From JAOUEA01 sp035249905 (GTDB lineage: Bacteria > Actinomycetota > UBA4738 > HRBIN12): a stretch of DNA of 64,000 bases. The stretch lies in contig DATFFT010000097.1 of NCBI GenBank assembly GCA_035249905.1, positions 1 through 64,000 on the forward strand, in the 5' to 3' direction. Below the pieces are notes generated by a model. It was given only the letters and a program-made list of their open reading frames with translations. It did no database searches and was not told the DNA's origin. Below are positions 28,996 to 36,679 of the stretch, piece after piece (within the stretch, counting starts at the first letter, position 1; every line of letters begins with the position of its first letter). Made by a program: the position numbers and the translations under genes.

Positions 28996-29214
28996 GCCAT
29001 GGGGCGATGGGGAGGGTTGAGTGGTGGTGGGCACGGAGCGAAGGGACGGACCAACGTCCCGGCACTGGCGGGCCAGACTTCCGGGCACGTGGTCGCGCCC
29101 GGTCCGATGATGGTGGTGGTGCCGTCCGAGTCGACCGTGTCTGGAGTTCGGGCGGCGTGCGCGCCGGGCGGCGCTCGTACCCCGTCGTCCGGCGCCTCCT
29201 CGTTCTGCCGGGAG

Positions 29215-30897
29215 TCAGTCCTCGGGCTGCCGGCCTTCCGACAGGAAGACCCGGAACGACGTCCCCCCGCCCGGACGAGGCTCGAGCCATGCCTTCCCGT
29301 CGTGCAGCTCGGCGAATCGGCGAACCAGCGACAGCCCGATGCCGACGCCGGGGGAATGCTCGGACGAGGAGCCGGGGGCCTGACGGAACGGCTCGAAGAC
29401 CGCGTCGCGGAGCTCCTCGGGCACGCCGGGGCCCGCGTCTTCGGCGATGATCGTCACCCCGCCCTCCGCGGGAACCGTCCGGATCCAGATACGGGTGCTC
29501 GCCGGCGTGTGGCGGAGCGCGTTGGACAGCAGGTTCTCCACGATCCGCTCGACCTTGGCCGCGTCGAGGTGATACGTGCCAGAGGCGACGTCGGTCACGA
29601 TGACGTGCCTGTTCGGGTCGTCGCTCTCGTCGACGGCCCGTGCGATGAGCGCGGCGAGGTCGGTCGGGCGCCGCTGCGGGGCGACGATCCCCCGCTGCAG
29701 CCGGTCGAGGTCGAGCAGGTCGCCGAGGAGCCGCTCCAGTTTCCGGGCGTTGGCGGCGATGCGGCCGATCAGGTCGAGAGCGTCGTCGGCCGGCAGGTCG
29801 AGCCCCGAGCTTTCGAGCGTCAGGGCTGAGCCGAGGATCGATGTCAAGGGCGTGCGCAGGTCGTGGGAGACCGCCTCGAGGAAGGTGTTCTTCATCTCGT
29901 CGAGGTTGCGGAGCCGCTGTGTCGCTTCCCGCTCGCGACGGAACGCCTCGGAGTACTGTCGTTCGCTCTTGCGCAGCGCCTGCTCCGCATGTTTGCGTTC
30001 GGTGATGTCGACCATCACCCCACGCAGCTCCCTCGGCCCGCGAGCGTCCCGGACGACGTGCACGGCGTCACGCACCCACATGGCCCGCCCGTCCGCACGC
30101 TCGATCCGATAGTCGAGCGAGCGCTCCTGCCCGCGCTCGATCGTCGACATGCAGGCCGCGAGGGTCATCTCTCGGTCTTCCTCGGCGATGTGGTCTCCCC
30201 ACGTACGACCTCGGCCGGGCCACGTCGACGCGCCGGACCCCAGCATCTCTTCGACACGTCCCCCGAGGAAGGTGAACGCCATCGACGAGGCGTCTGCCTC
30301 CCAGAAGACGGCGTCGAGGCTCGCCACGAGCTCGTGGAACCGCTCCAGCTCCGAGAGCCGCCGAGCGTTCCCGAGAGCCAGGGAAACGATCTTCGCGATG
30401 GAGCGAGCGAGGTCCACCGTGCGATCGTCGAACCGATCGTCGGCCGCGCGCGCGACGAACACCATCGCGCCGGACCCGTCGGGCTCCCAACGCAAGGGCG
30501 CCACCAGCACCGATCGCGCATCCAGCGAGATCCAGTGACGGCGTGGCACTCGTTCGAGGGCATCGGCCTCGAGCGTGAACGGATCTGGGTCGACGAACAG
30601 GAACGATGCCGCCACATCTGCCGGGACGTCCTCGATCTCGTCCCGGGCCCGCACGCCGGCTCGGTGAACGACCCGCAGTCGAGCGAGTCGGAAGTCACCG
30701 GTTGCCTCGTCGCGGACGTAGACGGCTGCCGCGGCACAGGGCACGAGTGTGGGGATGGTCTCGATCGTCTCCTTCAGGATGTCGCCGATGGTCCCTGCTC
30801 CGATCGCCCGCTGGGGGAGGCCGAGCAGGGAAGCGGGGAAGCTGAACCGATCCGCTGAGGCGTCCTGCGATCGCCCGGTCCGCGCCGTTTCCGCCAA
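29215..30897 (-). CDS. Soluble PAS sensor histidine kinase
   Basis: The 560-residue protein has a GAF-like sensor region (about 35-180) and a PAS domain with a PAC end (about 185-300, MVDITERKHAEQAL). HisKA follows with the phosphorylated His345 in FLEAVSHDLRTPL, then a HATPase domain with ENLLSNALRHT, EDAGPGVP and VGIGLSLVRRFAE. No transmembrane helix is present, so it senses an internal signal. The likely start is TTG 30897, with GGAGGGAAGG upstream. No response regulator is next to it. The receiver-only protein at 31940 is the nearest candidate partner. Confidence 0.88.
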   Translation of the reverse strand: MAETARTGRSQDASADRFSFPASLLGLPQRAIGAGTIGDILKETIETIPTLVPCAAAAVYVRDEATGDFRLARLRVVHRAGVRARDEIEDVPADVAASFLFVDPDPFTLEADALERVPRRHWISLDARSVLVAPLRWEPDGSGAMVFVARAADDRFDDRTVDLARSIAKIVSLALGNARRLSELERFHELVASLDAVFWEADASSMAFTFLGGRVEEMLGSGASTWPGRGRTWGDHIAEEDREMTLAACMSTIERGQERSLDYRIERADGRAMWVRDAVHVVRDARGPRELRGVMVDITERKHAEQALRKSERQYSEAFRREREATQRLRNLDEMKNTFLEAVSHDLRTPLTSILGSALTLESSGLDLPADDALDLIGRIAANARKLERLLGDLLDLDRLQRGIVAPQRRPTDLAALIARAVDESDDPNRHVIVTDVASGTYHLDAAKVERIVENLLSNALRHTPASTRIWIRTVPAEGGVTIIAEDAGPGVPEELRDAVFEPFRQAPGSSSEHSPGVGIGLSLVRRFAELHDGKAWLEPRPGGGTSFRVFLSEGRQPED

Positions 30898-31069
30898 TGG
30901 GAACCTTCCCTCCTCGCCGTGACCATCGTCGCATCGGCAGGCGGTTCAGCCACCCGATCGGCGGCTCCCATCTGTGTGTCGGCCGATGAAGGCGCCGTCT
31001 GTACCCGGGGGGAGCGGACCAGGGGCGAGGTGCTTGCACCGTCGGCCTCCACGGATACCCTCGAGGAGC

Positions 31070-31348
31070 ATGGATCTCCCCGCTCGCACATCCGGAGTGC
31101 CGCTCGACGACCGTTCTCGCCGAGTGCTCGATTTCGAGCGAGAGAGCTGGAAGCTCGAGATTCCCAAGGAGCGGGCGATCCGAGAGGCGTTCGGCTTCTC
31201 ACCGGCCCGCTATCACCAGCTGCTCACGCGCGTCCTCGAGCGTCCCGAAGCGCTCGCCTACGATCCGATGCTCGTGCGCAGGCTGCGTCGCATGCGAGAC
31301 GAACGCCGGCGCCGCCGCGTTGCCGGGCAGCTGGGCGTCCGTCTGTAG
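31070..31348 (+). CDS. DUF3263 family protein
   Basis: The 92-residue basic protein matches DUF3263 by LDFERESWKLEIPKERAIRE, FSPARYHQLLTRVLERPEAL and YDPMLVRRLRRMRDERRRRR. Mycobacterial Rv0430 belongs to this family and also precedes a LytR_C protein (Rv0431). The helical, Arg-rich make-up suggests nucleic-acid binding, but the function is not known. An ATG directly after TCGAGGAGC was chosen, since the upstream in-frame sequence is not conserved. Confidence 0.85.
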   Translation: MDLPARTSGVPLDDRSRRVLDFERESWKLEIPKERAIREAFGFSPARYHQLLTRVLERPEALAYDPMLVRRLRRMRDERRRRRVAGQLGVRL

Positions 31349-31373
31349 CCCGGGCGGGCCGCGATGGCTGGGG

Positions 31374-31379
31374 TAGGAT
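31374..31379 (+). promoter_or_regulatory. Probable -10 box for the LytR_C gene
   Basis: TAGGAT lies 7 nt before the GTG at 31387 and overlaps the ATG at 31378. If it is the -10 element, that ATG cannot be the start codon. Confidence 0.45.
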
Positions 31380-31386
31380 GACCCGC

Positions 31387-31935
31387 GTGAACCTCAGCCC
31401 GGCACGACTCGCGGTGCTCGTCGCCCTCGTCGTCGCAGGCATCGCCGTGCTCCTGAATGGGTTCGGCGGCGAAGGCGACGTGTTGGCAGGCGATGATGGA
31501 AGCGCTGCTCCGACCGAGACCGATACCGGGAGCCCCGGGCCGACCGGGGCCGCATCGCCCTCGGCCACCGAGAGCGCGCCTCCAGAGCTCGAAGCGCAGG
31601 TCAACGGTGTGACGATCCAGGTGTTGAACGGGACCAGCGAGGTCGGGCTGGCAGCCGAGGTCCAAGAGTTCCTGGAGAGCAAGGGATACGTCGCTTCGCA
31701 GGAGGCCGCCGACGCACCGGCGAAGCCGGTCGAGTCGACCACCGTGTACTTCCGTGGCGGTCCCGACTCGGCGCAGAACGAGGTCGATGCGGAGCATCTC
31801 GCCGGGCGCTTCATCAAGGGTGTCGAGGCCGCGGTGGAGTCGTTGGGCGATTCCCTCGACGCGAGCGTGGCGCCGAGGACGCAGCTGGTGGTCTTGCTCG
31901 GCGACGACTACGCCGAGGCCAATCCCGTCGGGTAG
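31387..31935 (+). CDS. LytR_C domain envelope protein
   Basis: The 182-residue protein has one N-terminal membrane segment (LAVLVALVVAGIAVLL) and a Thr/Ser/Pro/Gly-rich linker to about residue 65. A LytR C-terminal domain follows (VTIQVLNGTSEVGLAAEVQEF through the end). In mycobacteria the corresponding protein next to DUF3263 is Rv0431 (VirR), tied to envelope integrity and vesicle release. Orthology here is inferred from domain and context. GTG 31387 is supported by the TAGGAT box. An ATG 9 bp upstream is the alternative. Confidence 0.82.
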   Translation: MNLSPARLAVLVALVVAGIAVLLNGFGGEGDVLAGDDGSAAPTETDTGSPGPTGAASPSATESAPPELEAQVNGVTIQVLNGTSEVGLAAEVQEFLESKGYVASQEAADAPAKPVESTTVYFRGGPDSAQNEVDAEHLAGRFIKGVEAAVESLGDSLDASVAPRTQLVVLLGDDYAEANPVG

Positions 31936-31939
31936 GCCA

Positions 31940-32368
31940 TCAGCGGAACGCCGTGCCGGTACTCGCGACCGCTTCCGCACGTCGAGCGAGGCGATCCTCG
32001 TAGGTCGCATCGAGCAGCCGGTGGAGGCCGTTGGTCAGCGTTTCGGGAGAGAACGGCTTCGTAACGACGACGTCGGCTCCGAGCTCGTAACAGCGCTGAT
32101 GATCCTCGGTTCGCACGTCGGCCGTGAGCACGATGACCGGGATGTCGCGAGTGGCCGGCGTCGACCGCAGCGCCTCGAGGACCTCGAAGCCATCGGTCCT
32201 CGGCATCATGAGATCGAGGACCACCGCATCGGGCAGGTGTATCCGGGCGGCGTCGATGCCATGGTCACCGTCGTCGGACTCCAGCACCTCGAACCCCGCA
32301 TGACGCAGGTTCACGCGGTAGAGGAGCCGAACGTCGGCTTCATCTTCGATCACAAGGACCCGGCGCAT
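31940..32368 (-). CDS. Receiver-only response regulator
   Basis: This 142-residue single receiver domain has the acidic pair in VLVIEDEADVRLLY, phosphoacceptor Asp52 in VLDLMMPRTDG, Thr82 in VLTAD and Lys104 in VTKPFSPETL. The last 25 residues extend past the receiver fold without an output domain. The start could be the ATG at 32368 or one 27 bp upstream, and neither has a strong ribosome site. It is divergent from the Rrf2 regulator and tail to tail with the LytR_C gene. Confidence 0.82.
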   Translation of the reverse strand: MRRVLVIEDEADVRLLYRVNLRHAGFEVLESDDGDHGIDAARIHLPDAVVLDLMMPRTDGFEVLEALRSTPATRDIPVIVLTADVRTEDHQRCYELGADVVVTKPFSPETLTNGLHRLLDATYEDRLARRAEAVASTGTAFR

Positions 32369-32452
32369 GATGTTCTCGTTCTCCCTGCGGGGCATGCGGT
32401 TGCCCCTCGAGGTGCCTATCGGACGGCGCGAGTCCATCTTGGATACCCGGAA

Positions 32453-32465
32453 ACGGGAATCCCGT
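32453..32465. promoter_or_regulatory. Perfect 13-bp palindrome, possible Rrf2 operator
   Basis: ACGGGA-A-TCCCGT is exactly symmetrical. It sits between the divergent receiver and Rrf2 genes, just upstream of the Rrf2 promoter. Rrf2 proteins bind as dimers to such sites and often control their own gene. The assignment is an inference. Confidence 0.35.
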
Positions 32466-32488
32466 CTGTGGAGAGCGAGCCCGACCCG

Positions 32489-32517
32489 TTGACGGCCTTC
32501 GGGTCCGCTCCTACCCT
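32489..32517 (+). promoter_or_regulatory. Rrf2 gene promoter
   Basis: TTGACG (32489-32494), 17 bp spacing, TACCCT (32512-32517) is one of the best sigma-A promoters in the window. The start point would fall near 32524, followed by the AGGAGG ribosome site of the GTG at 32538. Confidence 0.6.
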
Positions 32518-32537
32518 GGCTGCCAGGAGGTTGCGTC

Positions 32538-33011
32538 GTGTTGAAGGTTTCGCAGAAGCTCGAGTACGCGATGCGTGCGATGATCGAGTTGGCGCAACGC
32601 CGTGACGAGGGCGTTCTCGTTCCGGCCCGTGCCATCGCGGAACGGCAGCAGATCCCCGTTCGGTTCCTGGAGCAGCAACTCGGAGCCCTGTCGAAGGCCG
32701 GCCTCGTCGAGAGCTTCCGAGGTGCCGGCGGGGGATGTCGCTTGTCGCGCGAACCGGATCAGATCACCGTGGCCGAGATCGCCGATGCGATCGAGGGTCA
32801 GATCTTCCCGATGTTCTGTCTGGAGCCCACCGATCACACGTGCTTCCAGGATTCACGCTGTGGGTTGCAGGGGTTCTGGGCCGACGTGGCTAGGGCCGTC
32901 CAGCAGGTCTTCGAGGAGACGACGGTGGCGGACCTGGCGGCCCGCCACCTCGGCGTCATCTCGGGGACGACGCTGATCGAGCCGGATCAGCTGCTGTCCC
33001 GCCTGAACTGA
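32538..33011 (+). CDS. Rrf2-family transcriptional regulator, probable Fe-S sensor
   Basis: The 157-residue protein has the Rrf2 winged-helix domain: KVSQKLEYAMRAMIELAQ, then IAERQQIPVRFLEQQLGALSKAGLVES, then RGAGGGCRLSREP. It carries three Cys (94, 102, 108) spaced C-x7-C-x5-C in the loop where IscR/NsrR-type proteins bind an iron-sulfur cluster. That suggests a redox, NO or iron signal. The exact spacing differs from E. coli IscR. GTG 32538 follows AGGAGG at a good distance. No isc or suf gene is nearby, so targets are not evident from context. Confidence 0.85.
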   Translation: MLKVSQKLEYAMRAMIELAQRRDEGVLVPARAIAERQQIPVRFLEQQLGALSKAGLVESFRGAGGGCRLSREPDQITVAEIADAIEGQIFPMFCLEPTDHTCFQDSRCGLQGFWADVARAVQQVFEETTVADLAARHLGVISGTTLIEPDQLLSRLN

Positions 33012-33018
33012 CCCGCGA

Positions 33019-33192
33019 TCAGGCGGTCCAGCCGCGAGCTTTCGCGGCGTCCATGCTGAGGATCTTCGTGAGCTTCGTCCCGCAGACTGGGCACGTGCCC
33101 TGGGCGGCCGGACGACCGTTCTTCAGGGTCACGACCTGACCTTCGAACTCCCTCTTGGTCCGGCACTTCATGCAATAGCCTTCGTCGGCCAT
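33019..33192 (-). CDS. DUF5679 zinc-ribbon protein
   Basis: The 57-residue protein has two Cys pairs, YCMKCRTKRE and TCPVCGTKLTKIL, typical of the DUF5679 zinc ribbon. The ATG at 33192 is preceded by a perfect AAAGGAGG site. This family is small and of unknown function, often near DNA topoisomerase or helicase genes in other actinobacteria. Here it lies between the Rrf2 gene and acs. Confidence 0.82.
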   Translation of the reverse strand: MADEGYCMKCRTKREFEGQVVTLKNGRPAAQGTCPVCGTKLTKILSMDAAKARGWTA

Positions 33193-33296
33193 CGCCTGCC
33201 TCCTTTCGCCAGGCACCCTCCGGGGCGCCTCGCGCCCCCGATGGTTACCCCGGGAAGCACTCTGTGCAAGCACATCCGTGGTACGGGCGGTTGAGT

Positions 33297-33312
33297 GTTC
33301 GGTACCCCGAAC
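33297..33312. promoter_or_regulatory. Inverted repeat upstream of acs
   Basis: GTTCGG-TACC-CCGAAC has perfect 6-bp arms. It is in the 201-bp intergenic region between DUF5679 and acs, about 80 bp upstream of the acs GTG and before a TACGAT box at 33344-33349. It may be an operator for acs. Confidence 0.35.
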
Positions 33313-33393
33313 TCCCCTGTCGTACTGTCTGGGCCGAGACGCGTACGATGCTGACTCGCCGGTCGAGGCGATCCCGCGCACCCTGGAGGACCA

Positions 33394-35349
33394 GTGAGCG
33401 ATACCCAGCAGAACATCGAGGCGCTGCTGTCGGAGCACCGCGTCTTCGAGCCGCCCCCCGGTTTCGCCGAACGAGCGATCGTCTCCGATGCCTCGGTCTA
33501 CGAGCGCGCGAACGCCGACCACGAGGCGTTCTGGGAGGAGCAAGCCGATCGACTGACCTGGTTCAGACGCTGGGACACGGTCATGAACTGGGATCCGCCA
33601 TGGGTGAGGTGGTTCGAGGGTGGCCGACTCAACGCCTCGTACAACTGCCTCGATCGACACGTCGAGGCCGGCGGTGGCGACAAGGTCGCGTACCACTGGG
33701 AAGGGGAGCCGGGCGACACCCGAACGATCACCTACGCCCAACTCCTCGACGAGGTGTGTCGTCTCGCCAACGCCCTGCGGTCGCTCGGGGTCGGCAAGGG
33801 CGATCGCGTCAATATCTACCTGGGCATGGTGCCCGAGCTACCCATCGCGATGCTCGCGTGTGCACGCATCGGGGCTCCCCACTCCGTGGTCTTCGGCGGG
33901 TTCAGCGCGGAGTCGTTGCGCGATCGCATCAACGACGCCGAGGCCAAGGTGTTGATCACCGCCGACGGAGCATGGCGTCGAGGCACCGTCGTGCCGTTGA
34001 AGGACAACGCGGATGAGGCACTCCGAGAGTGTCCTTCGATCGAGCACGTGATCACGGTGAAGCGCTGCGGCAACGAGCATTCGTTCTCCGAGGGGCGGGA
34101 CCTCTGGTATCACGATCTCGTGGCCGGCCAGTCGACCGAGTGCGAACCCGAGCCCATGGATGCCGAGGACCTGCTGTACCTGCTGTATACGAGTGGAACC
34201 ACCGGCAAACCCAAAGGCATCGCCCACACGACAGGCGGCTACATGACCCAGGTCGCCGCCACGCACCGCATGGTCTTCGACATCCACGAGGACGACGTCT
34301 TCTGGTGCGCGGCGGACTGCGGGTGGGTCACCGGACATTCGTACATCGTCTACGGTCCCCTGGCGAACCACACCACCGGCATCATGTACGAGGGTGCTCC
34401 GGATTGGCCGGACAAGGACCGGTGGTGGGCTATCGTCGAGCGATACGGCGCCACCATCCTCTACACCGCGCCCACCGCGATCCGGGCGTTCATGCGGTGG
34501 GGAACGGAGCATCCGGAGAAACACGACCTGTCGTCCCTCCGGTTGCTCGGATCTGTGGGTGAGCCGATCAACCCCGAAGCCTGGGTCTGGTACTGGAAGG
34601 TCATCGGCACCGAACGATGCCCCATCGTCGACACCTGGTGGCAGACGGAGAACGGGGCGATCTTGATTACGCCGTTGCCTGGGATCACGAGCCTCAAGCC
34701 CGGCTCGGCGACCTTCCCCTTCCCTGGCGTCGAAGCAGATGTGGTCGACGCGGCCGGGGACAGCGTGGGTCTCGGCGGAGGCGGGTACCTCGTGTTGCGC
34801 CACCCGTGGCCGGCGATCGCGCGGACGATTTGGGGCGATCCCGATCGTTACGTGCAGACCTACTTCTCGCAGTTCGGGCCCGATGTCTACGTCGCGGGGG
34901 ACGGAGCGCGGCGGGACGAGGAAGGGTACTTCTGGTTGCTGGGGCGTATCGACGACGTGATGAACATCGCCGGCCACCGGCTCTCGACCTTCGAGATCGA
35001 GTCGGCGCTCGTCGATGACGACAAGGTGGCGGAAGCGGCGGTGGTCTCGAGGCCCCACGACATCAAGGGCGAGGGCATCGTGGCATTCGTGACGCTGAAG
35101 GCGGGCTTCGAGGGCGACGACACGATGCTCTCCGAGCTGCGAGAGCACGTGTCGAAGGTGATCGGCCCGATCGCGAAGCCGGACGACATCATCTTCACAC
35201 CCGACCTGCCGAAGACCCGATCCGGCAAGATCATGCGCCGGCTGCTGCGCGATGTGGCGCGCGGGAACACCCTCGGCGACGTCACGACGCTCGCGAACGC
35301 GGAGATCGTCGAGCAGATCCGCGAGCAGGCCGCCGTCGGCGACGAGTGA
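33394..35349 (+). CDS. acs: Acetyl-CoA synthetase (AMP-forming)
   Basis: Acs makes acetyl-CoA from acetate, ATP and CoA via acetyl-AMP. The 651-residue ANL-superfamily enzyme shows GAPHSVVFGGFSAESL, the P-loop YTSGTTGKPKGI, WWQTENGAILITPLPG, the hinge LGRIDDVMNIAGHRLST and the C-terminal PKTRSGKIMRR. The Lys in the last motif is the classic acetylation site that shuts the enzyme off. GTG 33394 follows GGAGG. The stop overlaps the next gene by 4 bp, giving an acs-PPOX-YihY run. Confidence 0.97.
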   Translation: MSDTQQNIEALLSEHRVFEPPPGFAERAIVSDASVYERANADHEAFWEEQADRLTWFRRWDTVMNWDPPWVRWFEGGRLNASYNCLDRHVEAGGGDKVAYHWEGEPGDTRTITYAQLLDEVCRLANALRSLGVGKGDRVNIYLGMVPELPIAMLACARIGAPHSVVFGGFSAESLRDRINDAEAKVLITADGAWRRGTVVPLKDNADEALRECPSIEHVITVKRCGNEHSFSEGRDLWYHDLVAGQSTECEPEPMDAEDLLYLLYTSGTTGKPKGIAHTTGGYMTQVAATHRMVFDIHEDDVFWCAADCGWVTGHSYIVYGPLANHTTGIMYEGAPDWPDKDRWWAIVERYGATILYTAPTAIRAFMRWGTEHPEKHDLSSLRLLGSVGEPINPEAWVWYWKVIGTERCPIVDTWWQTENGAILITPLPGITSLKPGSATFPFPGVEADVVDAAGDSVGLGGGGYLVLRHPWPAIARTIWGDPDRYVQTYFSQFGPDVYVAGDGARRDEEGYFWLLGRIDDVMNIAGHRLSTFEIESALVDDDKVAEAAVVSRPHDIKGEGIVAFVTLKAGFEGDDTMLSELREHVSKVIGPIAKPDDIIFTPDLPKTRSGKIMRRLLRDVARGNTLGDVTTLANAEIVEQIREQAAVGDE

Positions 35350-35786
35350 ACCCAGCGGTGATGTCGATCGAGGGCCGGGTCTTCACGAGCCGCGAGGCCT
35401 CGTTCGTCGCCGGCGCTCGAACGGGCGCCCTCGCGACGACCTATCTCGATGGCCGGCCGCACGTCGTGCCCATCTCGACCGTGCTCGACCTCGACCGGCT
35501 CGTGTTCGCGTCTGAGATCGAGACCCAGAAGATCCGGAACATCGAGGCGAGCCCCGATGTCGCGGTCTCCTTCGACGAGTACCACGAGGATTGGTCGCAG
35601 CTGAAACAGGTCATCGTGCACGGCAGCGCGTATCTGCTCGAGGCGGGTTTCGAGTTCGAGCGTGATCGCTCGCTGCTGTACGAGAAGTTCCCTCAGTACG
35701 AGTCGGAGGCGCCGATCGAAGAGGGCTCGTCGCTGATCGTCGAGGTGCGAGTCGACCGCGTCGTCAGCTGGGGCCTCGACGGCTGA
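35346..35786 (+). CDS. PPOX-class (probably F420-dependent) flavin/deazaflavin-binding protein
   Basis: The 146-residue split-barrel protein belongs to the pyridoxamine 5'-phosphate oxidase-like superfamily. It shows ARTGALATTYLDGRPHVVPI at the cofactor-binding strand, then KIRNIEASPDVAVSFD and a C-terminal VDRVVSWGLDG. Small proteins of this type in actinobacteria often use F420, though the cofactor cannot be proved from sequence. The GTG start overlaps the acs stop (GTGA), so it is co-translated with acs. Confidence 0.8.
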   Translation: MNPAVMSIEGRVFTSREASFVAGARTGALATTYLDGRPHVVPISTVLDLDRLVFASEIETQKIRNIEASPDVAVSFDEYHEDWSQLKQVIVHGSAYLLEAGFEFERDRSLLYEKFPQYESEAPIEEGSSLIVEVRVDRVVSWGLDG

Positions 35787-35788
35787 GC

Positions 35789-36679
35789 ATGCCGCTCACA
35801 GAACGCGTTCGTGCGAGGGCCGAGTCGTGGGCTGCGCGCGACACGGTGCTCGCGCGACGGGTCGGGCGGCCTGGAGTCGCTCTCGCCGATCGGGTGCAGG
35901 GCGATCACCTCGGCGTCGAGGCCGGGTCACTGACCTACGGCGCGTTCCTGTCGCTCCCCCCACTTCTGCTGTTGTCGCTCTCGGTCGTGGGCATCGTGTT
36001 CCAACAGCGGGCGGTGTCTGCGCAGCGGGAACTGATCGACCTGGTCGGCGGCCTGGTGCCGGGGTTCGACGAGGTCGTCTCGACACAGCTCGAGCTCGCG
36101 ACCGCGTCGCATGTGGGCGCCGGCGCCGTCGGGCTCGTCGGCATCGTCTACGCCGCCTCGGGCTTCGTCGCACGTGTCCGCCACGCCCTGGGATCGATCT
36201 TCCGGACGCGGGCGCCCGGGCTCGTCGTCGGCCGGCCGAGCGGGGCGTTGATGGGGGTCCCGGTCGTGCTCCTGCTCGTGACGTTCGCCACCGTCGCCGC
36301 ATGGGTGACCGGGCAGCGGTACGAGGGCGCGATCGGTGTGGTCGCGGAGATCGCGGCCTTCGTGGGGCTCGCGGCGTTCGGTGGCGCGATCTGGGCGCTC
36401 GTCTACCGGCTGCTCACTCCCTCGCCGGGGCCCACGGTGCCCGAGCACCTCTGGGGGGCCGTGCTGTTCTCGATCGGCTTCCTGGTGCTCGAGCGGTTCG
36501 GGGCGGCCTACATCGCGGGCGTCGTGAGCAAGAGCACCGCACTGTACGGCACCATCGGCGCGATCTTCGGCTTGCTGGCGTTCATCTACGCCGTGATGTG
36601 GCTCTTCCTGCTCTCGGCTCAGGTCACGGATCTGCGCCGCGGCCGACCGGGTTCGGTCGTCAGGAATGACGGTGCATGA
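35789..36679 (+). CDS. YihY/BrkB-family membrane protein
   Basis: The 296-residue protein has a soluble N-terminus and about six hydrophobic helices. The family pattern includes EAGSLTYGAFLSLPPLLLLS near residue 45, YAASGFVARVRHALGSIF, TPSPGPTVPEHLWGAVLFSIGF and YGTIGAIFGLLAFIYAVMWL. YihY proteins were once misannotated as RNase BN, and their function is unclear. It starts 3 bp after the PPOX gene. Its end overlaps the convergent S9 peptidase gene by 20 bp. Confidence 0.85.
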   Translation: MPLTERVRARAESWAARDTVLARRVGRPGVALADRVQGDHLGVEAGSLTYGAFLSLPPLLLLSLSVVGIVFQQRAVSAQRELIDLVGGLVPGFDEVVSTQLELATASHVGAGAVGLVGIVYAASGFVARVRHALGSIFRTRAPGLVVGRPSGALMGVPVVLLLVTFATVAAWVTGQRYEGAIGVVAEIAAFVGLAAFGGAIWALVYRLLTPSPGPTVPEHLWGAVLFSIGFLVLERFGAAYIAGVVSKSTALYGTIGAIFGLLAFIYAVMWLFLLSAQVTDLRRGRPGSVVRNDGA

